Source: Oikopleura dioica (lineage: Eukaryota > Chordata > Appendicularia > Copelata > Oikopleuridae). From it: DNA of 64,000 nucleotides. The notes below the pieces were generated by a model, which worked only from the letters and a program-made list of their open reading frames with translations, had not been told where the DNA came from and did no database searches. Below are positions 35,299 through 46,239 of this stretch, piece after piece. The position numbers were made by a program, and so were the translations under genes. How positions within the stretch are numbered: the first letter of the stretch is position 1; every line of letters starts with the position of its first letter. The DNA lies in contig OU015567.1 of assembly GCA_907165135.1 (NCBI GenBank), forward strand, positions 6,453,001 to 6,517,000, read 5' to 3'.

Positions 35299-36605
35299 TA
35301 GGGTTCGCGCCCAAAAATCAAGTGCCCGAAATACTTATTCTATCTGTCTAACTTTCAGATATGTTTTAGATAAGGGCATAAAAAGAATATATTCTTTTGA
35401 AAATTTTCTAAATATAAAAGGGTTGAAGAGAAAATGAGGTCCAAAAATGGCGAAAAATGGGTTGAGCATGTTAGTCAACCCAAAATTAAAAATTTCAAAA
35501 AGCAGGATGATCAGCAGACTTTTCTGATCAAAAATTGAAGAAAAAATTTTGGGAAGCATCTATAGTTTCCCTAAAATTTACAAAAAACTACCTTTTTTGG
35601 CAATATTTTTCTGTTACGTAATCATGTGCGCGCACGCGGAATCGCGCATGATAGAGGGTGGCCACACAAAATTCTATCCGATTCCGCCAAAATATTTTCA
35701 CCCTTCGATTTAATCAAAATAAATAAAAGATAAATTACTTTATTAAAATAGATAAACCGTATATAATTGAAAAATTCCTAAAATCAATATAAAATGATAG
35801 ATGATAAAAACCCGAAGGGCCGTCAAGCCCATTTAAATTTAAAAGCCAGGGAAGGGGCTGAGACGGCCCGAAGGGCCGTCAAGCCCATTTAAATTTAAAA
35901 GCCAGGGAAGGGGCTGAGACGGCCCGAAGGGCCGTCAAGCCCATTTAAATTTAAAAGCCAGGGAAGGGGCTGAGACGGCCCGAAGGGCCGTCAAGCCCAT
36001 TTAAATTTAAAAGCCAGGGAAGGGGCTGAGACGGCCCGAAGGGCCGTCAAGCCCATTTAAATTTAAAAGCCAGGGAAGGGCTATCCCATTTTTTTTAAAA
36101 AGAAGACTAGAGAATTTTTTTTCATTCAAAATAAAATTTTAGTTTTATTTTTATCAGAAATTTTATTTAAATCTATTACTTTTTTCAATATTTATTTTTA
36201 CGAATCTTTCTTCGAAAAGAAAGAATTTCTTTGTTGTTTCGGTGGTGTCCACCCTAGCCGCGCCCTGAGGGCGAACGCGGCGCTGTGCGCTGCGCAACGC
36301 GCAAAATAGGTCCAAAAATGTCTTTCAATTGTAAATTACAGTATGTTAGTCATCTGTTTCCCATAATTTTACGACGGATTTCTGTTGTTCTTTGTCGAAA
36401 TTATATATATTTCAAAAAAATTTCTGGGAAGCATTTGACTAACATGGTTTTTCAACATTAATTTGCCTATATCTCTTCAACCCTTTAATTGTTTTTTCTC
36501 AAAAATATGTTTTTTTATTTTATAAACAGATCTATTTCACCTGTAGAAATTTGGGAATAATACGATTTGTCTATCAAAAGATAGTTTTTTTGGGCGCGAA
36601 CCCTA
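35299..36605. mobile_element. Non-autonomous hAT-type DNA transposon (1307 bp) with 8-bp TSD
   Basis: Terminal inverted repeats are identical for 19 bp: TAGGGTTCGCGCCCAAAAA at 35299 and, inverted, at the right end (36605). Both ends are flanked by the same 8 bp, CGCATGTC (35291-35298 and 36606-36613). An 8-bp target-site duplication and a TIR starting (T/C)AGGG are hallmarks of the hAT superfamily. Similarity continues inward imperfectly: AAGGGTTGAAGAGA and CATGTTAGTCAA occur in both arms. No transposase is encoded. The interior contains the 56-bp tandem array at 35811-36081 and GC-rich hairpins near 36250-36300. It lies in the gap between the orphan membrane gene and the REEP-like gene. Confidence 0.9.
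35811..36081. repeat. 56-bp tandem repeat array (about 5 copies) inside the hAT element
   Basis: Units start at 35811, 35867, 35923, 35979 and 36035, an exact 56-bp period, the last unit being incomplete. Copies look identical by eye, so amplification is recent. Each unit junction forms the palindrome GACGGCCC-GAA-GGGCCGTC, and each unit also holds ATTTAAATTTAAA. It is not a CRISPR array: there are no variable spacers. Confidence 0.95.
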
Positions 36606-36877
36606 CGCATGTCCAAAAAGAGATGAGAGGGTCTTTCCTTCATTTCAATTCAATTGTACTTCTACCTTTTTTTCTTTTTCCTGTTGAATCTTCTAAGAAT
36701 AACAATATTGAATAAAGATGTTTATAAAACAAAATTATGCGTGAGTCACCCTTTCAGTCTTGCCCTTTTTGTTCTGATTTCGATCTCCGGCTTGTGAGGG
36801 CCGCTTTCAAGGGTTTTTGAATTTTCAATTTTGACCAAGAGAGAAACTTGTTGTTTCAGAAAGGGCTTTTCGGAAAC

Positions 36878-37487
36878 ATGGGATTGATTTACGGAGCAGC
36901 TTGGCATAGTATGGCGCTTTTTATCCCAGCTTCGATTACGATGAAAATTGCTCAAAGGTGAGAAAGTTCCCTTCCCTCCGTTCTTACCACTTTTCTAAGA
37001 AATGAAGAAGAAGAGCGATTTTCAGAAGCAAAAGATTTTTGGCTGAAATATTGGGTCGTCTTCGCGCATTACTACTTGATAGAGTACTTTGCCGATTGCT
37101 TCGTTTCTTGGGTCCCTTTTTATTCAGAGGTATTCGTCTAAAAATAGGACTGCCCTAAACTTATCCAAGTTAAAATTTCTGATTCTGGTCATGGCCTGCC
37201 CAATTACTCCCTTCGGCGCTCTGAAAGCTCTTGGTGGAGTGCCCCTCGATTCGCTTGAACTCAACAAGTCGCCAGTGGAAGCCATCTTCGACATAATTGT
37301 CTTCACCAAAACCTCGTCAAGTGATGGTGCTGCTAGACTCGGAATAAATCGCGACGCTCTTCGAGAAACTACCACCGTGCTGATTGAAAAAGCCGGTGCG
37401 ACGCTGCAGCTAGCCGGATCAGCTTTGCAGCTTCTTATGAACCTCGCTCAGAGCTCCCAGCGAGCTCAAGAAATTGAAGGTTCGTAG
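36878..37487 (+). CDS. REEP/TB2-DP1/HVA22-family ER-shaping protein
   Basis: Hairpin membrane protein family that shapes ER tubules. Exon 1 MGLIYGAAWHSMALFIPASI..; exon 2 NEEEERFSEAKDFWLKYWVVFAHYYLIEYFADCFVSWVPFYSE, carrying the family signature (KYWxVFA..E..D...SWxPFY); exon 3 ELKFLILVMACPITPFGA.. with a helical C-terminus (IEKAGATLQLAGSALQLLMNLAQ). GT-AG introns of about 40 bp, phase preserved. About 160 aa. The start follows TGTTTCAG by about 18 bases. Stop TAG at 37485-37487; a donor-like GTTCGTAGTG just before the stop means an extra 3' exon cannot be excluded. Confidence 0.8.
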
Positions 37488-37925
37488 TGAGGAACTCTCG
37501 AATATTTCTGTAATAATAAAAAAGAAAAGGGATACTTCTTTACTTATTCGAACGAATTCATTGAATTCTCAAGCAGGGGCTAAAATAAGTTCAGATGCTC
37601 CAACTTCCCGGCGAAAGAAAAAGTAAAGGTGCTTGAGGAAGTCTGAAATCGTCCAGTTCTGTTCTTCGTTGCTTTTTACTGCCATCTTTTATGTTTCTCT
37701 TTTTTTTTCTTGAAATCACTGCAGGTCCTAGAAATACCCTTCAATTCATTCAAATCTCCAAAGTAATTTTTTTATTTCTGTTAACTCTAGCTTTATGTAT
37801 CTTTATTTTCTTTATTGAACACATTTCTCGCAAGACTTTTAAAAATCTCATATCAGTTCAAAAATTCAGTATAATTCAATTCTTCAAATAGAGCAATTTT
37901 AAATTTTCATCTTCAAAGGCGCGAA
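37488..37925. other. Spacer between REEP-like gene and TDRD9
   Basis: About 440 bp, very T-rich; holds the REEP 3'UTR (AATAAT near 37512) and the upstream region of TDRD9. Open frames here are low-complexity and not credible. Confidence 0.55.
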
Positions 37926-40900
37926 ATGGATGATTCTGATGAATTCGATGACTTTGCGCCAACGATTCAAACTATCCGAATAAGCGAAAGTAGAATTAGC
38001 ATAAACAGTAATGAGAGGAGAAGACAGCCTCGACCTCTGATTTCACACGGTCATCGGACTCCTCATGGACAGAGGTAACTGTATATCAGCTCGTATTTTA
38101 TATAAATTGGACATAAGGTCGAGCAATCTCTCTCATGGAAGCTCGGTAAGCAAAAGCTCGAGCATAAGCTCCCGTTCCGCGCGAACACGATCTTCGAATG
38201 TGAGTAGAAGTGGCTTCGAAAACTATTCCAGCGGCAACACTGGCAGCCGGAACACTGGCAGTGGCGGAATGAATGATTTCGATGAGAATAATCTGCTGCT
38301 TGATGAAAATCAGGGTGGCTCGAGTAATCTCAGCAATCAAAACTCGAGCATGTATCACAACTACAGCAAGTTCGGATCGGATGCGAATTCAAGAGCCACA
38401 GCCTTCCAGGAATCAAAAGTTCAAGCTGCTCTTCGCCATGGAAATGAGAGGCTGGCAAAGGCGGCTGACAGTACAGAGATCTACAAAAAGTACTATGATG
38501 TCAGAAGAGGCGCTGGAGGCGTCGCGACTGGAGAGCTCAAGATTCCGGATAATGTTGGATATGACAACAGCGGAAGACATCTTCCGATCATGGAGAGCGC
38601 TCAAGAGATCATTTCGAGCTTCGATCGGCAGCAGGTGACCCTGATCTCGGGCGAGACTGGAAGTGGGAAGAGTACTATCGTCCCGCAGTTGATCATGGAT
38701 CACATGGTCAGGAATAACCAAGGCGGGTGCATTTGGGTGACACAGCCGAGAAGAATCGCAGCGATAACCATCGCAGAGAGAGTTGCGGACAGTAGAGCGC
38801 CTCTATGGAAACATTGTGGACAGGGACTCGTTGGATATCATGTTGGACTGGACAAGAACTGTTCCCAAGATGCGAGGATCATTTACATGACTCCCGGAAT
38901 CGTGTCGAATAAAATGCAATCAGATAGAGAACTGAGATCTGTCCGATGCCTCATCATCGACGAAGTCCACGAGCGAGATGTCGAGACAGAAATGCTCCTT
39001 CTTCTGGCGAAGCATCTGATCAGCGTCAACAAAGACATCCGGCTTTTTCTCATGTCCGCTACAATGACGCCTGAAAAATTTAAGAATTATCTGACAGTAA
39101 GACAAGTCATTCCAGCTGTCATAAGTGCGAGAGGACGTCCTTATGCCGTCACAAATGAGTACGTTGCTGATATTCAGCGACGATTTCCGAACAAAAGCGG
39201 ACACGAAGTGCGATTTAAAGCGCAACTTGAGCAGACAGAAATCGGCCCTGCGCAGCGAACCCTTTGCATGGATATTTTGAGAGGACTGAACGATTTTGAA
39301 TATCAAACAGGAGCCGAGGCTCCTGGAGCTGTATTAATCTTCTTGCCAGGCTTATACGAAATAAACCAAATGAGGAGGTTAATTCTAAATTGTTCGATGC
39401 AGCGAAATGGCCAGGAAGAACTTGATGTCGTTGTCGAAAGATTGCATTCAAGTCTGCCAAGAGACCGAAACACAATGAAGAAGATCATCGATCCTCTGCG
39501 TCCGTTGCCGGGTCGTTGGCGGCGGAAAATCGTTCTGAGTACGAACATGGGGGAATCTTCAATTACTATCTCCGATTGCGCTTACGTGATCGACTTTTGC
39601 CTAACAAAATACACAACAAAGCATGATACAGCAAAACTGACCCGACTGGAACAGCGATGGGCTTCGCAAGAAATGTGTGAGCAGCGAAGTGGACGAGCAG
39701 GAAGAACGAGGGAAGGAATGTGTTGGCGAATAATTGACAAGAGCTTTTGGGAGCTCGGCATTCCGAAGACGCAGACAGAAGAGATTCTTCGAGTTCCATT
39801 GGATAACTGCGTTTTGCTTGGAAAATCTGTTTTCCCATCTGTCAAGCCTGTTGATTTCTTGAAAGAAGCTTTGGCAAGACCTGATGATAAAGAAGTTCTT
39901 GAAGCAGTCAAATCGTTGAAAGAAATTGGCGCATTGACGATGACGGCTTATGAAAGACCTGATGTTGATGAGAAAGGCAATCCTTTGCCGATGGTAATCA
40001 CGAGAGAAGATCTTGAGGATGGAATACTTACGCCTTATGGGAAGTTGATGAATCTCTTGCCTATGGATCGAAATTGTGTAAAATTGATTCAACTAGGCTA
40101 CATGGTCGGTTTGACTTACGAATGCATCATCATCGCAGCTTGTTCAAGTGTCGAAGCATTCTGGAACTATAACAAGGACGTCAGCGAAGACGATCGAGAT
40201 CAAGCCGAACACATTAATGCTTACAAATCACGACTCTACTGGGCAAGCGGAACTTATTCCGATCACATAGCGATGATGAACGCGTTTCTCTCCTGGTTTC
40301 AAAAGATGCCAGAAAATTACAGAAGAGATTATAGAAAGAAGGAGCATAAATTTCCCAAATTCATTACAAATCCCCACCATCCCTCAGGAATAATCGTTGA
40401 TCAAAGAAAAGAGCTGGAATGGACGCAAAGAATGGGCATCAATGCTAAAGCGGTGCGGGAAGTGCATATGCTCTGTGAGGACATTATCAAACGACTACTT
40501 TCAGCAGGATATCATCTTGGAGATGGGGTAGGTTTAAAAATTGTTGCTTGTAAAAAAATTCCTTCAGAACACTTTTCTCGATCGATTGAGTACTACAAGA
40601 AAGAAGGCTAGATCTCATCCAGATTCGTACATCTGCTTGTTGAAAACGATCATTGCTGGCTCTACTTATCCGTTCTGGTTCAACGTGAGTCAAAAAATAA
40701 CGCCGACAATAATGATCGTTCATTTCAGCTTGCAGATGTGGAGGAATCAGAAGCCACGAAGGATTCCAACGCCTTCAATGGTACTACAACTGTCTATTTC
40801 AAAGGCGCTCCACCACATGAAAACTATAAAGTCGGGAAAAGCATCTTGCATCGCTTCCGCCATTGCGGTCCGATTTCTCGTATCTACTTTGACGATACTC

Positions 40901-42968
40901 GAATATTCGTCGAATTTTCTCCGGAACTCGACACGCCAAGCATATTTCCGTCGAAAAATTCGTTGAATAAATATGTTGAGCACAAAGGCTCTAATGAGTT
41001 TAACAATGTTACGCCAGCTGTTATATGCGCGATGAAAATGGGCAGGAGAAGAGGGGATACCTCATCGTTCCTGAATGTAAACATGAACGAAGACTTGCAG
41101 CCGGCTGTTCAAACGAATCAAGATTCCTTCCAGGGCTCGAGATTTTTCTGGCTAGACGTTCTGAAATTCGGCAATAAGCGGGCCACGCCAAGCATCAAGG
41201 AACACAATAGATTATACTTCGCCACCATTTCCTACGTTGAGAGTTTCACTGAATTCTACGCTGTCGAGCAATCTTTTGAAAAAACCCGAGATACACTCGA
41301 AACTGCCATTAGAAAGCTTGACGAAAGAGGCAAGCTGATGCCATTTACTTTTCCTGTGGAAAGGTTGGCAATGGTTCTAGCACCCTTTGGAGATGGAGAA
41401 TATCGAACTTATCATCGAGCAGTTGTTCTGGCGACCGATATAGACGAAGGAAATGGTATTCAAAAAGTGCTTGTCCAGTTTGTCGACTATGGAAACATTC
41501 ATTTATTGAGCAACAACGATCTTCGAATGCTGGACGAAAAAATTCACTACAAAGACAGAAATACCGGTCAACAATTGAATATCGCCCACCAAGTATGGCT
41601 GGCGATCAAGTATAAAATTCGTGGACTTCAACCTATCAAAGACATGCCCGAGCGATATGTAAGCGGTCTTGTTGAAGGTGCACATTGCGAGATTGAAATT
41701 TACTCAACTGTGCGTGGCGAGTACGTACTTGCTGATGTGAAAGTTATGGGCGAGAATCTTCGTGAAAAGTTCATAAAAGAAGGTTTCTGCCAACCAAAAG
41801 AGGAAAACGCTGCAGATGTAATCAATGCACTAAATTGGCGAAATGCGGCTGCTGCGAAGAAATCAGCGAAAACACCGCAGCAACAAGGAGGACAGACGAG
41901 AACTTCTGACTCAGGATTGCCGAGATCTCCAGGAGGAACTGTTCCTTCTGAATCCAATAGCTCACCGGAGGCGACTCAGGGAAAAACTTGGATAGAAGTT
42001 AAAGATGTGTCAGACCCGAATCAAGACGAAAGAGGGCGTCCAAGGAGAGAAAAGAAACTTCAGGGGCCATACAACATGTACTCTACGAGGATTCAGCCTC
42101 TTTTCCAGGTATTTTAGCACACTTAATAGCTGCACATTAATAACTGTCATTTCAGACAACATGTTCTTCTGATGTTCAAGCAAATTCGATCAACAGCGTG
42201 ATCATCAATCCCCATCCAGAATCAAACGATCGAACACTGATTTGCGGCCAGGATGTGTCCCTCGTTTCTGGGGAGAATATGCAGGCATCGTTTACGACAA
42301 TGATGCCAAATATCAACGGCATCATTGAACTTTGCGGATTACTCTTTGCGCCTTCATACCAAGTTCGCCACGTAAAAGATGAAACAGAGAGAATTCGGCG
42401 AAAGCGCGCGGAGGAAGGGTTTTCTGATTTGAGCAATATTGGCGCGTTGTTTGGATGCGGCGGGTACAAAGTCAAAGGAGCCAAAGGAAGAGACGAATTC
42501 GTAAGTTTATTAAAGCTGAATTTTTCCTGATTGTTTTTATTTTAGTTGCCAATTTTGAAGGACCACGACGTAGATCGTAAATTCTCGGTGGAAATTGACA
42601 ATCATGATCTCGATATAATTTCAGATATTCGTGAACAATTCAACCAGTTTCTCGGTAAACCGGTATCTTTTATCTTTGTTTCCATTCAATTTTAGGGAGT
42701 AATAACCAGTTCTGCGTTAGCCATAAAAGTCCAGCGCAAGTCGTCTCAGCTCAAAAGGAGATTTCTCGCATGATCATAGACCTTCTCTATCGCCCTAGAC
42801 AGAAACTGGAATCCAATCAACAAGTAACCACCTTGGCTTTTCTTCAAGTAATAATTGATCATTTAGTACATTACGAATCTTGAATGGAAGAAATCCAGCG
42901 ACTCTGCTCATTTTGTCCCCATATTCAAGAGAGACACAGCCTATGCAGTCCCTCGAATTCCAGAATAA
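37926..42968 (+). CDS. TDRD9: TDRD9/Spindle-E-type DEAH RNA helicase with Tudor domain (piRNA pathway)
   Basis: In animals TDRD9/Spn-E acts in the germline piRNA pathway silencing transposons. Start MDDSDEFDDFAPTIQTIR; an intron at about 38079-38121 leads to a Ser-rich linker. Helicase core: LISGETGSGKSTIVPQL (motif I), TQPRRIAAITIAERVA (Ia), LIIDEVHERDVETEMLL (motif II, DEVH as in TDRD9), LFLMSATMTPEKF (III), LSTNMGESSITISDC (V) and QRSGRAGRTREGMCWR (VI). After it comes an RNA-recognition-like segment (TTTVYFKGAPPHENYKVG..CGPISRIYFDDTRIFVEF). The Tudor domain follows (YRTYHRAVVLAT..VLVQFVDYGNIHLL), then a conserved C-terminal part, ending YAVPRIPE with TAA at 42966-42968. A 40-bp intron (40528-40567) is needed to join helicase and Tudor parts; reading through it gives a false stop at 40611. 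Confidence 0.93.
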
Positions 42969-43224
42969 CCTGCCACTTGTTTCTTACAAGCCTTTCTCTT
43001 CAAAAAAAGACGGTAGATATTGTTTTTTTCTAACTGATAAACCCATTTCCAACTTTAGCTGCCACTTTCGAGATTTTCCATATTTCTTTCTATTCTTATT
43101 GAAAAAAACCACTTCATTACCTCTTTCACAGAATTCACTCAAACTTGACCTTCAAAATGATTGTAATTATGATAAATCAATTCATATACAATAAGATTAT
43201 CTTCACTAGCGGATTTTCAGTTAG

Positions 43225-43659
43225 ATGGGAAAAACAAAGGTCCATATCGAGTACTGCGGCTCGTGAGGGTACGAGCCTAGGGCTAACGAGCTCCGTCAGG
43301 CGATCCTTGCTCGGGCAAAGGATGTCGAGGTCACCATGGAGGTCGGAAGGCCCTCTTCCTTCGAAGTCAAGCTCAACGACGAGCTTCTCTTCTCCAAATA
43401 TGAAACGACAGGTGATAAGAAAGCCGTACTCGAGTTTCCAATTCGAAATTTTTCAGGTTTTCCAATCGTCGATGAAATTTTGGAACAAGTGGAGAAAGCA
43501 GTCAAGGGCGAAGAAGTCGCCAAAGTGACAACAAGTGCTCCTCCTGTCGATATGGGCAACTTCTTTATCATCTTGATTGCAATCGCCCTCTACTTGTACG
43601 GAAAACCACTCATTCAGGAACGATTGAAATTTCTAATTTCCTTTTTTGAAAGTTGTTGA
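43225..43659 (+). CDS. SELENOW: Selenoprotein W-like protein with in-frame UGA (Sec14) and a C-terminal membrane segment
   Basis: Redox protein of the Rdx/SelW thioredoxin-like family. From ATG 43225 (directly after TTAG, a likely trans-splice site) the frame reads MGKTKVHIEYCGS-TGA-GYEPRANELRQ. The TGA at 43264-43266 falls exactly at the Sec position of the family's CxxU motif (human CGAUGYK; here CGSUGYE). The frame continues open for 130 more codons. EVGRPSSFEVKLNDELLFSK matches the SelW core (TGFFEVMVAGKLIHSK). The length is 144 aa against about 87 for SelW; the extra C-terminus holds a hydrophobic helix, MGNFFIILIAIALYLYG, not found in ordinary SelW. A SECIS element lies in the 3'UTR. 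Annotated naively, the gene would be truncated to start at Met 43336. Confidence 0.88.
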
Positions 43660-43794
43660 TTCAAAATTTTCAATCGGCAAAAAAGCTCGTCCAGAGCCTT
43701 TTCTCCTAATTCTTTCCACCATTTCGAAAAGCCAGTATTTGTGAATTTGCCCCCACAAAGAATAAACTGTTGACGAAGCGAGAAAAACGCCGAT

Positions 43795-43858
43795 TCAGGC
43801 CAATGACGCGCCCAATTCAAAACCGCTCTCAAGGAAGATTGGGTGCCGATAAACAAGA
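43795..43858 (+). promoter_or_regulatory. SECIS element in the SelW 3'UTR
   Basis: Candidate selenocysteine insertion element about 140 bases after the stop. The non-Watson-Crick quartet is formed by AATGA (T804 G805 A806 of 43xxx) against CGAT (G848 A849 T850). Helix II has ten pairs: 43808-43817 with 43837-43846, including two G-U type pairs. The apical loop begins with unpaired AAAA (43819-43822), as the conserved AA requires, and a small CC/GG mini-stem in the loop would make it form II. All core rules of eukaryotic SECIS elements are met. Helix I below the quartet is weak by eye. Confidence 0.8.
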
Positions 43859-44402
43859 TTTTTATCTTTGTTCCTGCAATTTCTGTTCTCCTTTTTCCCG
43901 TCTCAGACTGTCTTTTCGCAAGAGTGATTTTTAGTTCAACTTGATTTTTAGCATCATTCTTTTTTTCTTCATTCAAATTAATTAAAAAAAATAATAGATA
44001 GTTCATCAAGCTAATCGATTTTTTTTCATTCAGCAAAGTGCCAAAAAAGAGAGAAAGAGGACGTCATCTTCGCGTAAGGAAAGGGTTGACTCACGCATTT
44101 CACACATTCATTTTTTTTTTCATTTTGATTTTATTTTCAAAAAGAGCGTTTTTTAATCGATGGAAGTCGCGGATCGCTGGCGGCATCGATTCAATTCCAG
44201 GCCTCTCAGCTTCGATTCACGGGGTTAAGATTTCCCGCATTCATTTTGTGAACATCTGTTCGAAATTCATGCAGTTTTGACAAAAACAAAAGTGGCATGA
44301 AATTCCGCGCGATTTCACTCTTTTTCGCTTTAGGGAAAGTGCCTTTATATTTTCAAGCACTTTTCCTAGTTTTGTGCTTTTTTGAAGGAAATCAAGCTGA
44401 AA
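43859..44402. other. Spacer between SelW and the ankyrin-like gene
   Basis: About 540 bp, T-rich, with no supported gene. Contains the end of the SelW 3'UTR and the upstream region of the next gene. A 95-codon frame starting at 44297 overlaps the next gene's first exon in another phase and does not splice sensibly. Confidence 0.5.
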
Positions 44403-45908
44403 ATGTTGACCCTTTTGCTAGAGAACACAGAATACCGATCACCGCAATCGGCGCTTCTGGCCCGTCTGCATCCAGTTCTGCTGATGGAAAGCCCGACTTA
44501 TGCGCTCTTTCATGCGGTGGAAGAGGGAAATGTGGACAGGGTCAAAGCAGCCATGGAAAATGGCGGAAATGCCGACCCCGATGATGACAGAAATGCATTT
44601 CAAGGTTCGACAAGCCCATTTTTTGATTGATAAAAATTCTAGTGCGTCTTTCTGCGGCGAATATTGAAATGGAAATCCGCTACCATCACTTTGCTTTGAA
44701 CATTTCTGAGAGACAGAAAGACAAGTTCTTCAAAAGAATCGAGTACATGGCCCGAGTCGACAATGACCCAATTTGGATACAACGAATTGAGGCAATTTCA
44801 ACCATCGACGCCAGTGAAGAACAGCAAGAAGATCTCATCGATGGGATTTACATGGACCCCGTTTGTAAATACTTTATTGACGAACACCCCAAATTGGTCA
44901 ACAAAGACACGCTCATGTTGTTCAATACCTACGAGTACACCCTCCCGCTTCTCTTTTACACTGTCAAGGAATTTGACAAGAAGGACCTTTGGAACAGCGT
45001 ATTCAAAGCGACGAAATTGAAAGTTCTCAGCGACCTATTTTGCGATACATTCATCAATGTAAGTTGCCATCAATTGAGAATGCGAACCTTTCTCGATTGA
45101 GAATTTGTTTGTCGATAAATATTTTTTCCCATAGAAATGTATCAACGAGCAATCGCTAAAAATCCTCCCGCTGATGGTCGAAAATGGCATCAGCCTTCAT
45201 CAAAAATTCAAGATCCAGGTCGTCGAGCCAACTGATTGGAGGTACGCTAGAATTGTCTTTTTCCTTAAAAAAATCGGGTTCAGTCTTTACGACCAATTTA
45301 CACAGCGCGTCGTAAAAACGCTCAATCTTACTGGCTGTCGTATTTTTCCGTCGATGGCGATTATTCTCAAGAAAATGCTGGAACTTGGGCTGAGAGTAAA
45401 TGAGCCATTTGCTTCGTTCGAGATTTTTGATGAAGGCTGGCCGGCTGAGAACGTTCCCAAAACCCTCTTCAACTACTTGGTTATGCTCAGAATGCGCATA
45501 AGGTACGAAAAATGGAACTAGAACTTATCTTCATGCTTTCTACAGGCACAAGTCCGCTGAAATCTACAACGGCAGCCTGGAATTCTATCACATGAGAAAG
45601 CGAGGATGTTTCGAGCTCGAAAGCATCGAAAGCCTCATTGAAAAGATAGATGAACTACTCGCCGTTATTTTCAAATACCGTCCCGTAAGAGCCCTATTTC
45701 CAAGCCCTCCTTTCAACCCGATTTTCAGCTTCACTTTACGCTCCTCAACAATGAAATGCTATCAGAATGTCTAGCTAGTTTGAATCTTCAAGCCAAGAAG
45801 GAAAACGTCTGCAAGCTCCGAAGAATGGACCTTGTTTTAGAACTCGTTCAACGCAGCCAACCTATTCCTATTTCACCTGAACAGACCAGTGACACGAATA
45901 ATTCTTAA
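44403..45908 (+). CDS. Orphan protein with an N-terminal ankyrin-like repeat
   Basis: Family not recognised. The first exon has one ankyrin-like unit (YALFHAVEEGNVDRVKAAMENGGNADPDDDRN). After an intron with donor GTTCGA (about 44604-44641) comes a long helical region (VRLSAANIEMEIRYHHFALNI..), then three or four more exons joined in phase (WSLYDQFTQRVVKTLNLTGC..; RHKSAEIYNGSLEFYHMRKRG..; LHFTLLNNEMLSECLASLNL..). It ends QTSDTNNS with TAA at 45906-45908. About 400 aa, no signal peptide if the start is 44403; an in-frame ATG 21 bases earlier is possible. The layout recalls substrate adaptors of the ankyrin/SOCS type, but no SOCS or F-box could be made out. Confidence 0.6.
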
Positions 45909-46239
45909 TCCGACTTTCACTTTTATTTTTACCTCCACTCCTTTTCTGTAAATTTTCCTCACCAACTGGACTTATGTTTTAGCTAAATGTTTATTTTAGA
46001 CGGTCGAATTCGGACCTGGGATCAGTCAGAAAGAAATAATGAAAAATGAAGAATGATAAAATGAAGCGAAACCTACCAAATTGAAACATTTACTATTTAA
46101 ACTGTCCTCTTACAGTTATGATATGAAATAATGAATTATTATAAATACAATTATAAAATGAAGCATGAGCGAATTTAGTTGACACCTAAAGGCCTAATCT
46201 TAGCGCAAGTAATAAAGACTTCCTATACGTTTGAATAAC
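45909..46239. other. 3' flank of the ankyrin-like gene
   Basis: AT-rich spacer, mostly 3'UTR and flank, ending at the TTAA-bounded element. No gene seen. Confidence 0.5.

Noticed and set aside
35811-36081. CRISPR array
   Set aside because: Regular 56-bp units with no unique spacers, in a eukaryotic transposon.
40528-40611. Helicase ending at 40611 as a separate gene from the Tudor frame at 40738
   Set aside because: A 40-bp GT-AG intron followed by a second at about 40687-40728 joins both in frame as TDRD9.
43264-43266. TGA in the SelW frame as a stop or sequencing error
   Set aside because: Its position at the Sec codon of CxxU, with a SECIS downstream, makes selenocysteine the better reading.
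43614-44036. 140-codon minus-strand frame
   Set aside because: Overlaps the SelW tail and its SECIS; no recognisable domain, and the SECIS explains the conserved structure.
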